From: Vicia villosa
Lineage: Eukaryota; Streptophyta; Magnoliopsida; Fabales; Fabaceae
Assembly: GCF_029867415.1 (NCBI RefSeq)
Contig: NC_081185.1
Coordinates: 122,330,920 to 122,394,919 of the forward strand
Direction: 5' to 3'
DNA: 64,000 nt
Position numbers and translations under genes: made by a program. The notes below the pieces were generated by a model. The model saw only the letters and a list, made by a program, of their open reading frames with translations. It was not told the DNA's origin and did no database searches. Position 1 is the stretch's first letter. Each line of letters opens with the position of its first letter. Below are positions 35,745 through 47,234 of this stretch, one piece after another.

Positions 35745-37658
35745 ATGGCTGATGAAACTGCAAAGTCTACATCTACATCTGGCTCTGCTGAGCAACACAA
35801 CGATAACAATGGTTATACTAGACCGCCGGTATTTGATGGTGAAAACTTTGAATACTGGAAAGATAAACTGGAAAGTTACTTTCTTGGTCTAGATGGTGAT
35901 CTATGGGATCTTCTGATGGATGGTTACAAACATCCGGTAAATGCCAGTGGCGTAAAGCTGACAAGGCAAGAAATGAGCGATGATCAGAAGAAGCTTTTCA
36001 GGAATCATCATAAATGCAGAACTGTTTTGCTGAATGCTATCTCTCATGCTGAGTATGAGAAGATATCTAACAGGGAAACGGCCTATGACATATATGAGTC
36101 CTTGAAAATGACTCATGAAGGAAATGCTCAAGTCAAGGAGACTAAAGCTCTCGCTTTAATCCAAAAGTATGAAGCCTTCAAAATGGAGGATGATGAAGAC
36201 ATTGAAAAGATGTTTTCAAGATTTCAAACTCTTACTGCTGGATTGAGAGTTCTTGACAAGGGATACACCAAGGCTGATCACGTAAAGAAGATCATCAGAA
36301 GCTTACCCAGAAGATGGGGTCCTATGGTGACTGCATTTAAGATTGCGAAGAATCTAAATGAAGTCTCTTTGGAAGAGCTGATCAGTGCCCTGAGGAGTCA
36401 TGAAATTGAACTGGATGCAAACGAGCCTCAAAAGAAAGGTAAGTCTATTGCATTAAAATCCAATATCAAGAAATGCACTAACGCTTTTCAGGCTAGAGAA
36501 GAAGATCCTGAAGAATCAGATTCCGAAGAAGAAGATGAACTGTCCTTGATCTCCAGAAGGCTAAATCAACTCTGGAAGAACAAGCAAAGGAAGTTCAGAG
36601 GCGTCAGAAGTTCAAAGAAATTTGAACGTGGAGAATCTTCTGATGACAGAAGATTTGACAAGAAGAAGGTCATGTGCTATGAATGCAATGAGCCTGGACA
36701 CTTCAAGAATGAATGTCCAAAACTTCTGAAAGAAAATCCCAAGAAGAAGTTTCATAAGAAGAAAGGTCTTATGGCAACCTGGGATGAGTCAGAAGATGAT
36801 TCAGACTCTGAAGATGAGCAGGCTAACTGTGCGCTGATGGCGACAGAAGATGACGGATCAGAATCTACATCAGAATCAGATTCTGAAGAGGTATTTTCTG
36901 AACTTACTAGAGATGAGTTAGTTTCCAGTCTAACAGAACTTCTGGAATTCAAGTCTCAGATTAGTCTCAAATACAAAAAGCTGAAAAAGCTATTTGAATT
37001 TGAAACAAAGAAGCTTGAGTTGGAGAATTCTGAATTAAAAGAAAAACTTTTAAAATTATCCAATAATGTTGGATCTCCTTCTGATTCAGAAAAATCCACT
37101 CCTAGTCTAAACCATATTCTGAAAGAATATGATTTAAGTTTCAGGAAGTTCTTATCTAGAAGTATTGGCAGAAGTCAGCTAGCTTCTATGATATATGCTG
37201 TGTCTGGAAACAAAAGAGTCGGCATTGGTTTTGAGGGTGAAACCCCATACAAACTTGAACCTGTTGATGAAATGAAAATCACATACAAGCCATTGTATGA
37301 TCAGTTCAAGTATGGCCACTCCCATGATATTAGGCACACTTCACATGCTCAAAGTTTTCACATAACACACACCAAAAAGCATGTGACACAACCTAGGAAA
37401 TCTCATGAAACTCATATTAAGAATTATCATGATGTTCCTCCTTCTGCTTACAATGTTAAACCCAAGTTCAATCAGAACTTGAGGAGAACTAACAAGAAAG
37501 GACCCAAGAAGATGTGGGTACCAAAGAAAAAGACTATTTCTTTTGCAGATTCTCTTGGCGACAAAGAAGATAAAAGTCAACATGTCATGTCACCTGGACT
37601 CAAGTTGGTCTCAACACTTGAAGGGAAGAAGGACTGTCTTCCAAGTTCTGGTACTTAA
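35745..37658 (+). CDS. Sirevirus gag polyprotein
   Basis: 637 aa, open throughout. N-terminal capsid-like UBN2 domain (about residues 25-220): PVFDGENFEYWKDKLESYF, DLWDLLMDGY, ALIQKYEAFKM, ADHVKKIIRSLPRRWGPMV, and SLEELISALRSHE. A basic/acidic linker is followed by the CCHC knuckle CYECNEPGHFKNEC (about 310-323) for RNA binding, then Ser/Asp/Glu-rich segments and a coiled-coil-prone stretch (KYKKLKKLFEFETKKLELEN). It ends after KKMWVPKK, where in complete Sireviruses the protease would follow; here the frame stops and pol is absent. Gag would form virus-like particles and package RNA. Confidence 0.9.
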   Translation: MADETAKSTSTSGSAEQHNDNNGYTRPPVFDGENFEYWKDKLESYFLGLDGDLWDLLMDGYKHPVNASGVKLTRQEMSDDQKKLFRNHHKCRTVLLNAISHAEYEKISNRETAYDIYESLKMTHEGNAQVKETKALALIQKYEAFKMEDDEDIEKMFSRFQTLTAGLRVLDKGYTKADHVKKIIRSLPRRWGPMVTAFKIAKNLNEVSLEELISALRSHEIELDANEPQKKGKSIALKSNIKKCTNAFQAREEDPEESDSEEEDELSLISRRLNQLWKNKQRKFRGVRSSKKFERGESSDDRRFDKKKVMCYECNEPGHFKNECPKLLKENPKKKFHKKKGLMATWDESEDDSDSEDEQANCALMATEDDGSESTSESDSEEVFSELTRDELVSSLTELLEFKSQISLKYKKLKKLFEFETKKLELENSELKEKLLKLSNNVGSPSDSEKSTPSLNHILKEYDLSFRKFLSRSIGRSQLASMIYAVSGNKRVGIGFEGETPYKLEPVDEMKITYKPLYDQFKYGHSHDIRHTSHAQSFHITHTKKHVTQPRKSHETHIKNYHDVPPSAYNVKPKFNQNLRRTNKKGPKKMWVPKKKTISFADSLGDKEDKSQHVMSPGLKLVSTLEGKKDCLPSSGT

Positions 37659-37730
37659 ATCTGTTGAAGAAACTATGTTCGTAGGAGATCAGAAAAGAAA
37701 GTTTATTAGTCTTGGAACCATCTGTTTTGT

Positions 37731-38069
37731 TTGTTTCTAAAGCAATGGTGTTTCGTTCTTGATTATTCTGAATGCTCTAAATGCTACAGAATATACAATA
37801 TTGAAACATTGATTGTAGAAGAATCAATCAATATCTGGTTTGATGATAAACTTGGTTCCGATGAAACAAAGCAGCTTAAGAATTTCTGCAGATACAGTTT
37901 TGTCTTATCAGAAGCTGCAGAACAAAGAAGTGAATCTCCAGAAGCTGTGTATATCAGAAATAATGGATCAGAAGATCATTCAGATTTACATCAGCACACT
38001 TCAGAAGGAGTGTTTCCAGAAGAGAAACTTGATCAATTCAGAAGCAGTGATCGGAATCAGAAGGCGTAA
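37731..38069 (+). pseudogene. Integrase C-terminal scrap of Sirevirus pol
   Basis: DYSECSKCYRIYNIETLIVEESINIWFDD matches the copia integrase end 'GYS..SKAYRVYN.RT..VEES.HV.FD' (quoted here in parts). The following Ser/Glu-rich tail resembles the linker between integrase and RT. Everything from protease to this point, and all RT-RNase H, is deleted. Confidence 0.7.
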
Positions 38070-38465
38070 AGCCTATTGAATATTTCACACCTGTCATCCA
38101 TTATCTGATGATGAACACGTGTCTCTACGGTCAGTACGAAGCGTGCAGTTGAAAAGACGCCGACCTAGGTAACTGCTTTAAATCATTTCTTTTACCACGA
38201 TCTCTCTCCTCACGTCACTCGTCATTTAATGAAAATGATTTCTTTTGATTCTGAAACTATTCATTTTGTTTATTTATTCTTTTTCATTCTCTATTTTATA
38301 TTCGTCTCCTTATATTCTTTTCAAATCATATCATATATCTTTTTCGCTCCCTTGTCTCTCTTTCTTCTTGCATTCTCTCATTTGAAAAGTTCTTAGCCGT
38401 TTTCTAAAACCCTAATCGAAAACCCAGTTTTCTTTTCTTGTTCGTCTTTTGTTCATTCTGCATCC

Positions 38466-41156
38466 ATGGCTGCCTTCTCATCCCAAAATGTTGATACATC
38501 TGTTCCTCACCATCTCCAAGAAGAAATTTTGCAACTTACTCCTGTTGTTGCATGCTCTATTCCCAAGGACAAATTAGAAGTTCTATGTGAACTTATTGTT
38601 GATTTTGACAACCTTGAAGAACATGAATTTCATCTTAAAGAAGACATCATCTTTCAAGGATGGACCTCGTTGTTTGCTGAGTTCGCTGGCCCAGTTTATC
38701 CGGATCTTGTCAAGGAGTTCTGGGCACATGCTGTGGTTGCTCCAAAATCAATACTTTCTTTCGTCCATGGAAAGTTTGTTGTTATTACTGAAAACATCCT
38801 AAGAGTGATGTTTGATCTGAAAAATCCTGAAGGGGCTTTTGAGATTGATCAAAGGGCAGATTGGGGAGATGTTCTATCCACTCTCTATCCAAATGTCAAG
38901 GAAACAAAAAGCGTCAAGGATTTGAGAGATGTCTACAAAATCTGGACAAAGATCCTTCTTGGGTGTTTCTACCATAGGAAAGGAACACATGCCTCGGATT
39001 TCATCAATAATGAGCAAAGGTATATTCTTTATTGCATTGCCACTAAGAAGAAGGTTGATGCGATCTACATCATCTTCAACCATTTGTGGAAAGCAGTAAA
39101 GGATTCCAGAAACGCTTTCAGAGAAAAAGGTGGAACAATCATTCCTTTTGGAAGGATTATTTCAAATCTTTTGGTGCATTCAAAGATTGTTGAAAGCTTG
39201 GAATCTGAAGGTATTGTGAAAGACCTTGCTGTCACATCTGGGGCTTGTCTGAATGCATTCACTTTGAAGAAGATGAAAGTAATTAAGGCTATCAGTAAGA
39301 CTCCCCAACCTCTTGCTGATACAAGAATCAGAAGAGCACCTGTTCTTGCTGAGTTTGAAACTTTCTTCAACTGTGAGGTACCTGTAGTCAGAACTAGGTA
39401 TCTGTTATCACAAGAAGAAAATAAATATCTCAAAAATCAAGAGAAGGGTGCTCCAATGAAAATAAATAAGAAGAAGGAAGAAAGGACTAAAAGAAAGCAT
39501 GATTATCCTTCTGCTGTCTCTAAGAAACAAGATGTTTCTAAAGAGGTCATTGCAAAGGTTGCTAAGTCTGTCTCTGATGAGTTTGAGAAGAAAGGGAAAG
39601 AAGCTGTTGAGAAGAAGAAAACAAGAAAAAGGAAGATGATTCTTCAAGAGTCTGATGAAGAAAATGTCTCTCAAGAGGCTGAGAATCAATCAGAAGTTCT
39701 GGCATATGTCAGAAGGAAAGAAATCTCTAGCGGCAAAGCAAAGATTATTGAAGAGCCGAAGAGTAAGAAGCAAAAGAAGACTGAGGATGTGGCCAAAGCT
39801 TTTCTGAGAGGTTCCAAAGGTATATGCATTTCTGAACCTGATTCTGCTCCTGCTGTTCGTTCAGAAGTTGCACCAATAGAGGTTGTCCCTACACCTGAAC
39901 CAGAAAAAGCCACATCAGAATCACCTGTTTTTGTCCATGTTCTTACACCTCCATCTTCTCCTATAACCATTCCTTCCTCTCCACCTACCATCAATCCTGT
40001 TCTAGATATACCACCCCTTCAAACTCTCTTTCCATCTCAACCTTCTCCCAATGCCACCTTTGAACATACTCCCTCCACCTCTCAAAACAACCTTTGTGAT
40101 TCTCCTCTTCCAACCTCTGCATCACATGAGCAGCTGCTCCGTGATTGCAACTACACTCCCAAGCCTCGTCCTGAAGCTGAAGTGGTAGTGTTAGATTCTG
40201 ATACTGAAGCAGAATCTTCTTATAGGTTGGATAGAGAACCTCATCCGTACTTCACTTCCAACCCTGCCTTTTCAAAAACCCAAATAAAATTCCGCCCTGT
40301 ATACCCTATTGGTGTAGTTTTTGAAAAAATAAAGAGGAATCTCAGAAGTATCTTTGATACTCTCAGAATTGCTGAAAGTTCTGGATTGAATGATGTTGCT
40401 ATGCGGAACTTCTGGAGGATCTTTCGCAGAGAATCAGATGCTCTGTTTTTAGAACTTCAGGAAGCCTGTGTAGCTGCTGCCCCACGGCCTCGTGGAATTC
40501 TGAGGAATTATGAAGACTTCTGGTTTGCTAGTCTCAAAGGAAGACATCTGTTGGAAGAGAAGCCCTTCTTGGATGAGATGGAACAATTAAGACTGGCTGC
40601 TGAAATGGAAGCAAATCCATGCAGGGATATTGTTATCTTTATTCCTGATTATCCTGTTCTGCTCGGAGACTTCAAGACTCTCTTTAACTATCTGAGGGAA
40701 AACCCTTCTGAGAAAGACCCAAGCTTGGTCATTCCAAAAGTTGTTGACCCACCAGAAGTTGAAGGTCCTTCTGCTCCCAGGAATCTAGCTGCCATTCTTC
40801 AGGCACTTGAGAATGGAGACTCGGAAATTCCTGCTGCAGAATATGGAGATGCTTCTATGCAAGAAGCAGATGTTGAAGATCATGTTGCTGAATCAGATCC
40901 TGTTGAGGAAATCCCTGCAAATGATCTATCCATGGAAGCTACAGATCAAGTTGCTATTCCTGTGGTTGAAAGCGGTGAAGCTTCTTCTGATGAATCTTCT
41001 CGTCTTGCAAGGACTCTGGAAGAAATTCAGAAGAGACAGGATGAGCAAAGCTCACTCAATGCTGAGTTTAGAGCTTTCATGGTGAGGCAAGATGGACACA
41101 ACAATGAGGTTCAAGAGATGCTGGCCAAGATCCTGTCAAGGCTAGGGCCATCTTAG
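38466..41156 (+). CDS. Large downstream ORF of the Sirevirus ('env-like' by position)
   Basis: 896 aa, uninterrupted, ATG in CATCCATGG context. Residues about 55-280 form a conserved-looking globular part (FQGWTSLFAEFAGPVYPDLV, EFWAHAVV, WTKILLGCFYHRKGTHASDF, YILYCIATKKKVDAIYIIF) of the type annotated 'putative plant transposon protein' in many plant genomes. A Lys/Glu-rich basic region (about 330-470), a Pro/Ser-rich region (about 480-570), an acidic segment and a C-terminal coiled-coil-like Q/E-rich stretch follow. In Sireviruses an ORF in this position is called envelope-like. I see no signal peptide and no convincing transmembrane helix, so the name reflects position only. It is preserved while pol is lost. 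Confidence 0.75.
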   Translation: MAAFSSQNVDTSVPHHLQEEILQLTPVVACSIPKDKLEVLCELIVDFDNLEEHEFHLKEDIIFQGWTSLFAEFAGPVYPDLVKEFWAHAVVAPKSILSFVHGKFVVITENILRVMFDLKNPEGAFEIDQRADWGDVLSTLYPNVKETKSVKDLRDVYKIWTKILLGCFYHRKGTHASDFINNEQRYILYCIATKKKVDAIYIIFNHLWKAVKDSRNAFREKGGTIIPFGRIISNLLVHSKIVESLESEGIVKDLAVTSGACLNAFTLKKMKVIKAISKTPQPLADTRIRRAPVLAEFETFFNCEVPVVRTRYLLSQEENKYLKNQEKGAPMKINKKKEERTKRKHDYPSAVSKKQDVSKEVIAKVAKSVSDEFEKKGKEAVEKKKTRKRKMILQESDEENVSQEAENQSEVLAYVRRKEISSGKAKIIEEPKSKKQKKTEDVAKAFLRGSKGICISEPDSAPAVRSEVAPIEVVPTPEPEKATSESPVFVHVLTPPSSPITIPSSPPTINPVLDIPPLQTLFPSQPSPNATFEHTPSTSQNNLCDSPLPTSASHEQLLRDCNYTPKPRPEAEVVVLDSDTEAESSYRLDREPHPYFTSNPAFSKTQIKFRPVYPIGVVFEKIKRNLRSIFDTLRIAESSGLNDVAMRNFWRIFRRESDALFLELQEACVAAAPRPRGILRNYEDFWFASLKGRHLLEEKPFLDEMEQLRLAAEMEANPCRDIVIFIPDYPVLLGDFKTLFNYLRENPSEKDPSLVIPKVVDPPEVEGPSAPRNLAAILQALENGDSEIPAAEYGDASMQEADVEDHVAESDPVEEIPANDLSMEATDQVAIPVVESGEASSDESSRLARTLEEIQKRQDEQSSLNAEFRAFMVRQDGHNNEVQEMLAKILSRLGPS

Positions 41157-41901
41157 ATTGAGTCTGTGTTGTTTCTTTCTTTTCGTTGCATCTGTTTTTG
41201 TGCATCTGATCTTACTTATCTTCATGTACTTCTGTACCTGATGTTTGAACTTCAATGAAATCATCTTCTTCCTCCATGTGTTTCTTTTTGTTTGTCTCTG
41301 AATCTTTTCTGTTTTTTGATGATATGACAAAAAGGGGAGAAATATGTGATAAATGATTTGATTTAATCAGTTGCTTTCACTAACAAGAACTGCAAGTTCT
41401 ATATGGTTTAAGTGTTTTGCAGGTATAAAGAAGTGAAGAAAATCTTCAAAGCAAACACAAGAAGCAAAACCATAAGAAGCGTTATTCTGTAAAAAGAATA
41501 AGCTTATGGAAACTGAAGCAAGCTGAGTGCTGTCAAGCTTCAGAATCAGAAGCACTGATAATAGAATTTGATCCATATTTGTCTATTTGCTCTGACAAAA
41601 TTCTATTTGCTCTGATACATTATTTTAGCCTATATGGCTCTGATACATATCATGTGTTCTAATATACATTTTATGTTCTGACTCGTTCATGCTGACTTTT
41701 GTCGTTTAGTTTTTGTTCTGTAACATTTCAGGATGTAGAGATGCTCTGATGATGCTCTGGTACATTCAACAATGTTCTGATACAAATCTAGCATGAAGTG
41801 ATGTTGGTAGAAATTCAAAGCTCTGAAGCTATCCGAGGGAAGCAGAAATCAGAAGCTGTGAATGTTCTAAAGATCCAGAAAACTCAAGTTCTGAAGCTGT
41901 C
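41157..41901 (+). other. Sirevirus 3' noncoding region, upstream part
   Basis: Noncoding, with many TCTGATAC/GTTCTGATAC-like words and the first unit of a ~70-bp tandem repeat just before the Ogre-like insertion (about 41,826-41,897). Confidence 0.6.
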
Positions 41902-44900
41902 TGTCATACCCCAAAATTTGCCCATACTAGTTCTCTTATTCAAATTCAAATCAAAACACAAAGCTTCAAGACACACTCTCCTAAGCAAAGATCAGAGAAT
42001 TAGGGTTTGGCTTATTAAAAGGAAAAACAGTGAATCAATGGCTCCAAGGCATCTCATATGGCTCAATATATCTCGCATAATCTCCATAGCAAATATCAAT
42101 TCTCATCTCAAACATGATCATAAGCTTAATAACGACCTCTAAAATCATTTTTATACTCCTGTGATTCTTTTATTTTTATTTTACTTATTTATTTAGATTT
42201 TATTCAAATAAAAGCTATGTAAATTAAGTAGAAAAAAAGTAAAGGAATCAATTTGCATGGTTTTTGTTTTGGACAAAAGAAGGTCTAACAAACACCTTGA
42301 GGGCCAAGAAATGTCATTGGTGCATGACCATGGTTTTATTTTAATTTATTTTGATATTTATTCAATATAAATCAAAATAAATTGAAATGAAATACCTAAA
42401 ATTGGATTCAGCCGTGAGAACTTATTTTCCAAGCCAAAATCAAATCTCCAAATTAATAAGAACCATGTGAATGTGATTGGAAAGAATTTGTGCCAAAAAT
42501 AGCAAGAATATATTATTTTTTTCATCAAATTTCCATCCAACAAAGATTTGATTTCTTTCCCATATGGTTGCCCTAATTCACTCCCCTATATATACTTAAC
42601 AAGTGCAGCCAGAGGGGGACGGGAATTGAAGGAGAGAAATAGGGTTTGAAGTTCCAAAAACGTGCATGACTTAGGGCACATAAGAAATTTTCGTGAAGGG
42701 AGATTCAAGGCCTAAGCATGGTTCCAATCGATTCCTGAGGCGTCAAGTTACATGTTGGAATCAAGAGCCAAGTCTAAACGCGTCCATAATCATACATTCG
42801 CGTTCTTCATGCATATTGATATGTGAGTTCCCTAAATTCGTATTTTGTCGTGTTTAAATTCAAACTAACCGTGTATTTGTGATACTAATGTTGTTTGGAG
42901 TCTATTAGAGTCGTCGTTTATGAGTATGGATGCAGGGATCACAAATTGCCATGGCTAGGGCATGGAACTCTCATGATTCAGTTCCACTGTTTTAAGCCGT
43001 TGCAGACCAAGATAACTCCACCATTGAGTTCTCCTTGGTCCATTTAAGAGATCTGGGCTGCTCTTGGAGTTTTGTTTGTTCATCTTGTGCAGGTTCCAAA
43101 AGTGACAGCCATGGCCACGAGCTTCCCCAACAAAATCCGCGGGTATCTTCACAACAAATATCGAAGCAAAATCCGCAGGTATGCGGGTTGAAGATGATGA
43201 ATAGAAGCTTGGACTCGTTGACCACGCGTGGGAGAATGTGATTCGCTGGTCAACCAACTCAGCCTCTCTCTCCTTTGGTCATTGGTTCGCGTACACTCAT
43301 GTGGGCCCAGCACTGGTTTGGTCTGACTTTTCCATTCAATTACGTTATTTTATATATATATTCTATTGCAGCTTTTAAAATATCAACATAACATTGGTGG
43401 ATGGTTGGCAAAAGGAGAGTTGTGGTGATCTTAGTGACAAGGGATCGAATCCCCCCTACGCCACAATTTTTCCTCAAATTCTTTTCATAATTCCTGCGCT
43501 CCTCATGCACAAGGGCACTCCGTGCAGCCTCAGCGCCAAGCCGTCAGATCTTCACCCAGTAAGATCCAACGCCCTGCAAGCTGATGGTCCACCATACTCC
43601 TCCACAAGTTCATCACATCTGATCCCAGCTAAGTTTTTTTTAAATTGTTTTTTTATTTCTATTTGCAATTCTTTTTAGTTATTTATTTATTCTTTTTTAG
43701 TTTATTATTTATTCCAAATTTCTTTTAATAATAACAAATTTTCTTTTATAATTAAAAAAATGTTTTTATATTATTTTATTGGAAACTCTATTTTTGTTAT
43801 AACATTAAAAATAATTATTTTTTAAAGCTAATATTTATTTTAGGGTAACAATTTAATTTTGGCTAATTAAATTTAATTTGTGCCTTAAACCCTGATTTCT
43901 TCATGATCATTAATCACTGTTAGGTAGATGTTGTTCATTAACTTAGTATCCTTGTAGGTGTTGAGGACTTTAATACACTAACCTTTTCTTTTTTCATTCT
44001 TAATATTTTCAGGTTAATCAAAGGTTTTTCAGCCACACGCCATGCCAATCAAAAAGCTAAGTTCCGATTCTTTTTCTTAAATTTAATTTTTATTAATTGT
44101 TACATTTGCCTTATAGGTTCAACTAGAGTTTACTTGATCTGTTAAAGAAGTCCGCCTACACTCACCCCTATTATTTTTTGTCATTTTCAGAGTCAATCGA
44201 AGGTTCATGAAGATCAAAGTGTTCAGAGATGTTTAAAATTAATTATTGATTTCTCTTATTTCCGCCTTTTAATTTCCCCCATCCCCGCAGGTGTTTATTG
44301 TAATAGCGTAGGAACTTTAATTTCTGCCTTTAATCTCCGCTCATTTTAAACTGCGTGGTTAGTAATCCTAGGGAGTGCAAGATCATCAATCAAACGTTAG
44401 AACACTAACAATACAAGATTAAATATTCGAACTTAATCACGTGATTGTTGCACCCACACACCTTTAGGGTAATTCCTCTTGTTGCCTGTTGCCTTAACGA
44501 TTATGTTGCCTTTAATTGTACTAAATAGTCAAGTCCCTCAATTCCGAGGATACCTAAGCAAAACAAACGTTGCCCTAAGTTCATTATCATCATCGATTAT
44601 GTCCCTCGAAGTTGCCTCGGTAAAAAGATATGATGATTGTCCAATTGCTAAGGTATCCTCGCATGATGCCTAAAAAGATTAATGACTATTATATCCTTCC
44701 CTCAGACTACCTGCCCTCTTTATGGCAAGGGACAATCTTATGGCGAACGATTACTCGATGACCCTTCAATATCCAATTGAAAGACTTCCTACCCTTTATG
44801 GTATGGATAGACTCTTTCGCCCGAAAGGCTAAAAGAACGATTTTTTTTCTAAACTTAGGGTAAGTAGCTTTTAATTGCTTGCTCAATTCAAATTCAAAAT

Positions 44901-45239
44901 TCAAACTCTTTTTCCCACTAATTTTCAAATACTTTTCAAAAAGACTACGCTTATCTACAAGCTAAAGTTCTTATCCGAATTTCTATTCATACACTACTTT
45001 TCAAACAATTCAAACATTTTCAAAGTGAGCTAAGCAATTAAGAGCCCATGGATAACCATGGATGCAAAGGGTGCCTTACACCTTCCCTTTGCATAATTAC
45101 CCCCCGAACTCAGTTTTCTATTAAAAGGTTTTTCCTGTTCTTTTAGCCTTTCTGATTTAATTTGGATAAAATAAAAGTCGGTGGCGACTCTTGCTTAACC
45201 GCGACATTTCGATTATAAAAGTCAGTTCACCGTATTACA
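41902..45239 (+). repeat. 5' LTR of the Ogre-like element
   Basis: TATA-like CTATATATAC at about 42,582. A tRNA-like segment (TGGCAAAAGG ... GATCGAATCCCC) lies at about 43,400-43,460. No coding. Confidence 0.93.
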
Positions 45240-45243
45240 GAAC

Positions 45244-45260
45244 TGGCGACTCTGCTGGGG
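45244..45260 (+). other. Primer binding site, tRNA-Arg type
   Basis: TGGCGACTCTGCTGGGG, four bases after the LTR; this is the PBS known from Ogre elements. Confidence 0.8.
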
Positions 45261-45839
45261 ATTTTTTCGATTAAAAAGAGGGGTTACCTTAGAGTTAGGA
45301 TTCACTTTAATTGTTTGATTTGTTTGCTTTATATTCTAAAGGGTGTTTTGGGTATTCTGCTGTGTGAAAGATCCTACACCCGGATCTAGTGTACCTTAGG
45401 TATGTGGCATGAGACCAGGGAGGCTGTACGACATGTATCGTTATGGTTGAACTGGTGGCCACCGTTAGTGCGATGCTTTGGTTTGTCCTGATGGCCCTTG
45501 AATATGATCGAGGAGACATTTGGCTACCGCGTGGTGTCACAAACACTAATTCGCCCTTAGAACCTTAGTTGAACTTGACCTTGGCCTATAGGAAGTAGCG
45601 AGATGGCTGGCTTTGGATTCCTGACTGAAGCTGGTTGATACTCGATGCTACACTCATTGAGATTGGACTCAAGGGATGCTTTTGGCTGGCCGATTGTGCG
45701 CTATGTTGAGACAATGCCCACGAGAAAGATCAGGGATATGAGCACCGTAGAACCCGATCTTTATCTAGGACAGGTTGAACCAACTAAACTTCAGTGGGGA
45801 GTGTACTTACCTACGAACTTCACGCAAGCCTTTAAACCT

Positions 45840-46090
45840 AAGGGCACTTGTGTGACTTGTTTGTGCTGGCTACTAACCCTTTGGTTTTCTTGCAGGTTTT
45901 GTTAAAGACTTGTTTGCCCTCACTATTCCATGTTGTTCCTAATAAGTTGCATAACATACTAACCTTTGTTTCCTTGCAGGATTCGCTTGTAGGACATTTC
46001 ATCCTCATTACCTTATGCTCTAACCCTTTTATTTCCTTGCAGGGATTGTCTGTAGGACACCTAGTCCTTATGACCTTATGCTTTACTTAA
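45840..46090 (+). repeat. Leader repeats with splice-acceptor-like motif
   Basis: Three diverged units, each with 'aaccctttt...ttccttgcagg', then 'ttgtaggacat' in two of them (acceptor-like motifs at about 45,895, 45,980 and 46,042). They lie in the Ogre leader, upstream of gag. Confidence 0.65.
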
Positions 46091-46529
46091 TGCATTGCAT
46101 CTTCATTACATCATGACATCATAACATAGCATGTTAGCTAACCCTTTCAAGGATCTTAGGGATTTAGGACACACAATTTCAGATACTCTTATCAAGGACT
46201 AAATTCCTTTCAAGGGGCAAGAGGATTTATTTTCCTCTAGCCACATACCTTCCGATTCAAAGGTTTAGCACCTGACAAGGGGCAAGAGGATTTACTTTCC
46301 TCGGGCCATGTATCTTCAAATTCAGAAGTATCCCGAATCAGAGGCGATGACCCACTCGATATGGTGAGCTCGATTCTCAAAGAAGGATGTTCAAAAACGG
46401 AATTCAGAATTCTTCAGACGAAAATGCAACCAATCTAAATTTCCTATAGATCCTTGAAAACATTACATTTGCATTCATAACATCGCATAACATGTCTCTC
46501 GTCCTTCCTCGCTGTTTATTTCAGCACAA

Positions 46530-47234
46530 ATGGATCTCGAGCAATCAGTCATAAATCTTCAGGCTCAGAATAACCAGTTCCGAGGGATGATCCTTAACCC
46601 GGCCAAGGGGAAAGAAGAATTAAAGGCGCCCCTATTCTTGGGGTACGATTACAAGGCGAGATGTGCTTACTATTCGAACAATCCTGAGCATGATGTAAAG
46701 GATGGTAAACCGTTGAATTGTGCCATTAAAGACTTAACCATGACACTCAAATCAGGAAAGACCACGACAACCGAGTCACGACAACCGAGTCACGACAACT
46801 GAGTCACGACAACTGAGCCACGACAACTGAGTCACGACAACTGAGTCACGACAACTGAGTCACGACAACCGAATCACGACAACTGAGTCACGACAACTGA
46901 GCCACGATAATGGAATCACGACAATTGAGTCACGATAATGGAATCATGACAATTGAGTCACGATAATGGAATCATGACAATTGGGTCACGACAAACAATT
47001 CACTCATATGATCCATACGCTCAGGGCAATCGAGCCAGCAAATTCTACTCCTACTATAAATCTCAATACAAGGTGCGTGTACCATTCCAACATTCCTGGA
47101 CATTACACAAACAATTGCTGGACATTAAAGAATAAGATTTAAGATCTGATCAATAACGGAGAAATCAAGTTCAACCCTCCTGGAACTCCAGTGGTGATCA
47201 CCGCTCTTATGCCTAGTCATGACAAGACTGATTG
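46530..47234 (+). pseudogene. Ogre gag remnant
   Basis: Starts MDLEQSVINLQAQNNQFRGM. The next recognisable segment, CAYYSNNPEHDVKDGKPLN, resembles the gag zinc-finger-like end ('CAYH...GHDTEDC..LK'). It ends with NNGEIKFNPPGTPVVITALM and PSHDKTD, matching the 'I.F.P..PNVITNPLP.H' tail. The large central part is missing, and a 14-bp minisatellite breaks the frame. Confidence 0.7.
46763..46995 (+). repeat. 14-bp minisatellite inside the gag remnant
   Basis: About 16 copies of GAGTCACGACAACT with variants (CCGAGTC.., GATAATGGAATC..). A period of 14 cannot preserve reading frame. Confidence 0.92.

Noticed and set aside
43394..43678. 94-codon frame present in both Ogre LTRs
   Set aside because: Identical in both LTRs simply because the LTRs are duplicates; it includes the tRNA-like segment and poly(T), with no domain.
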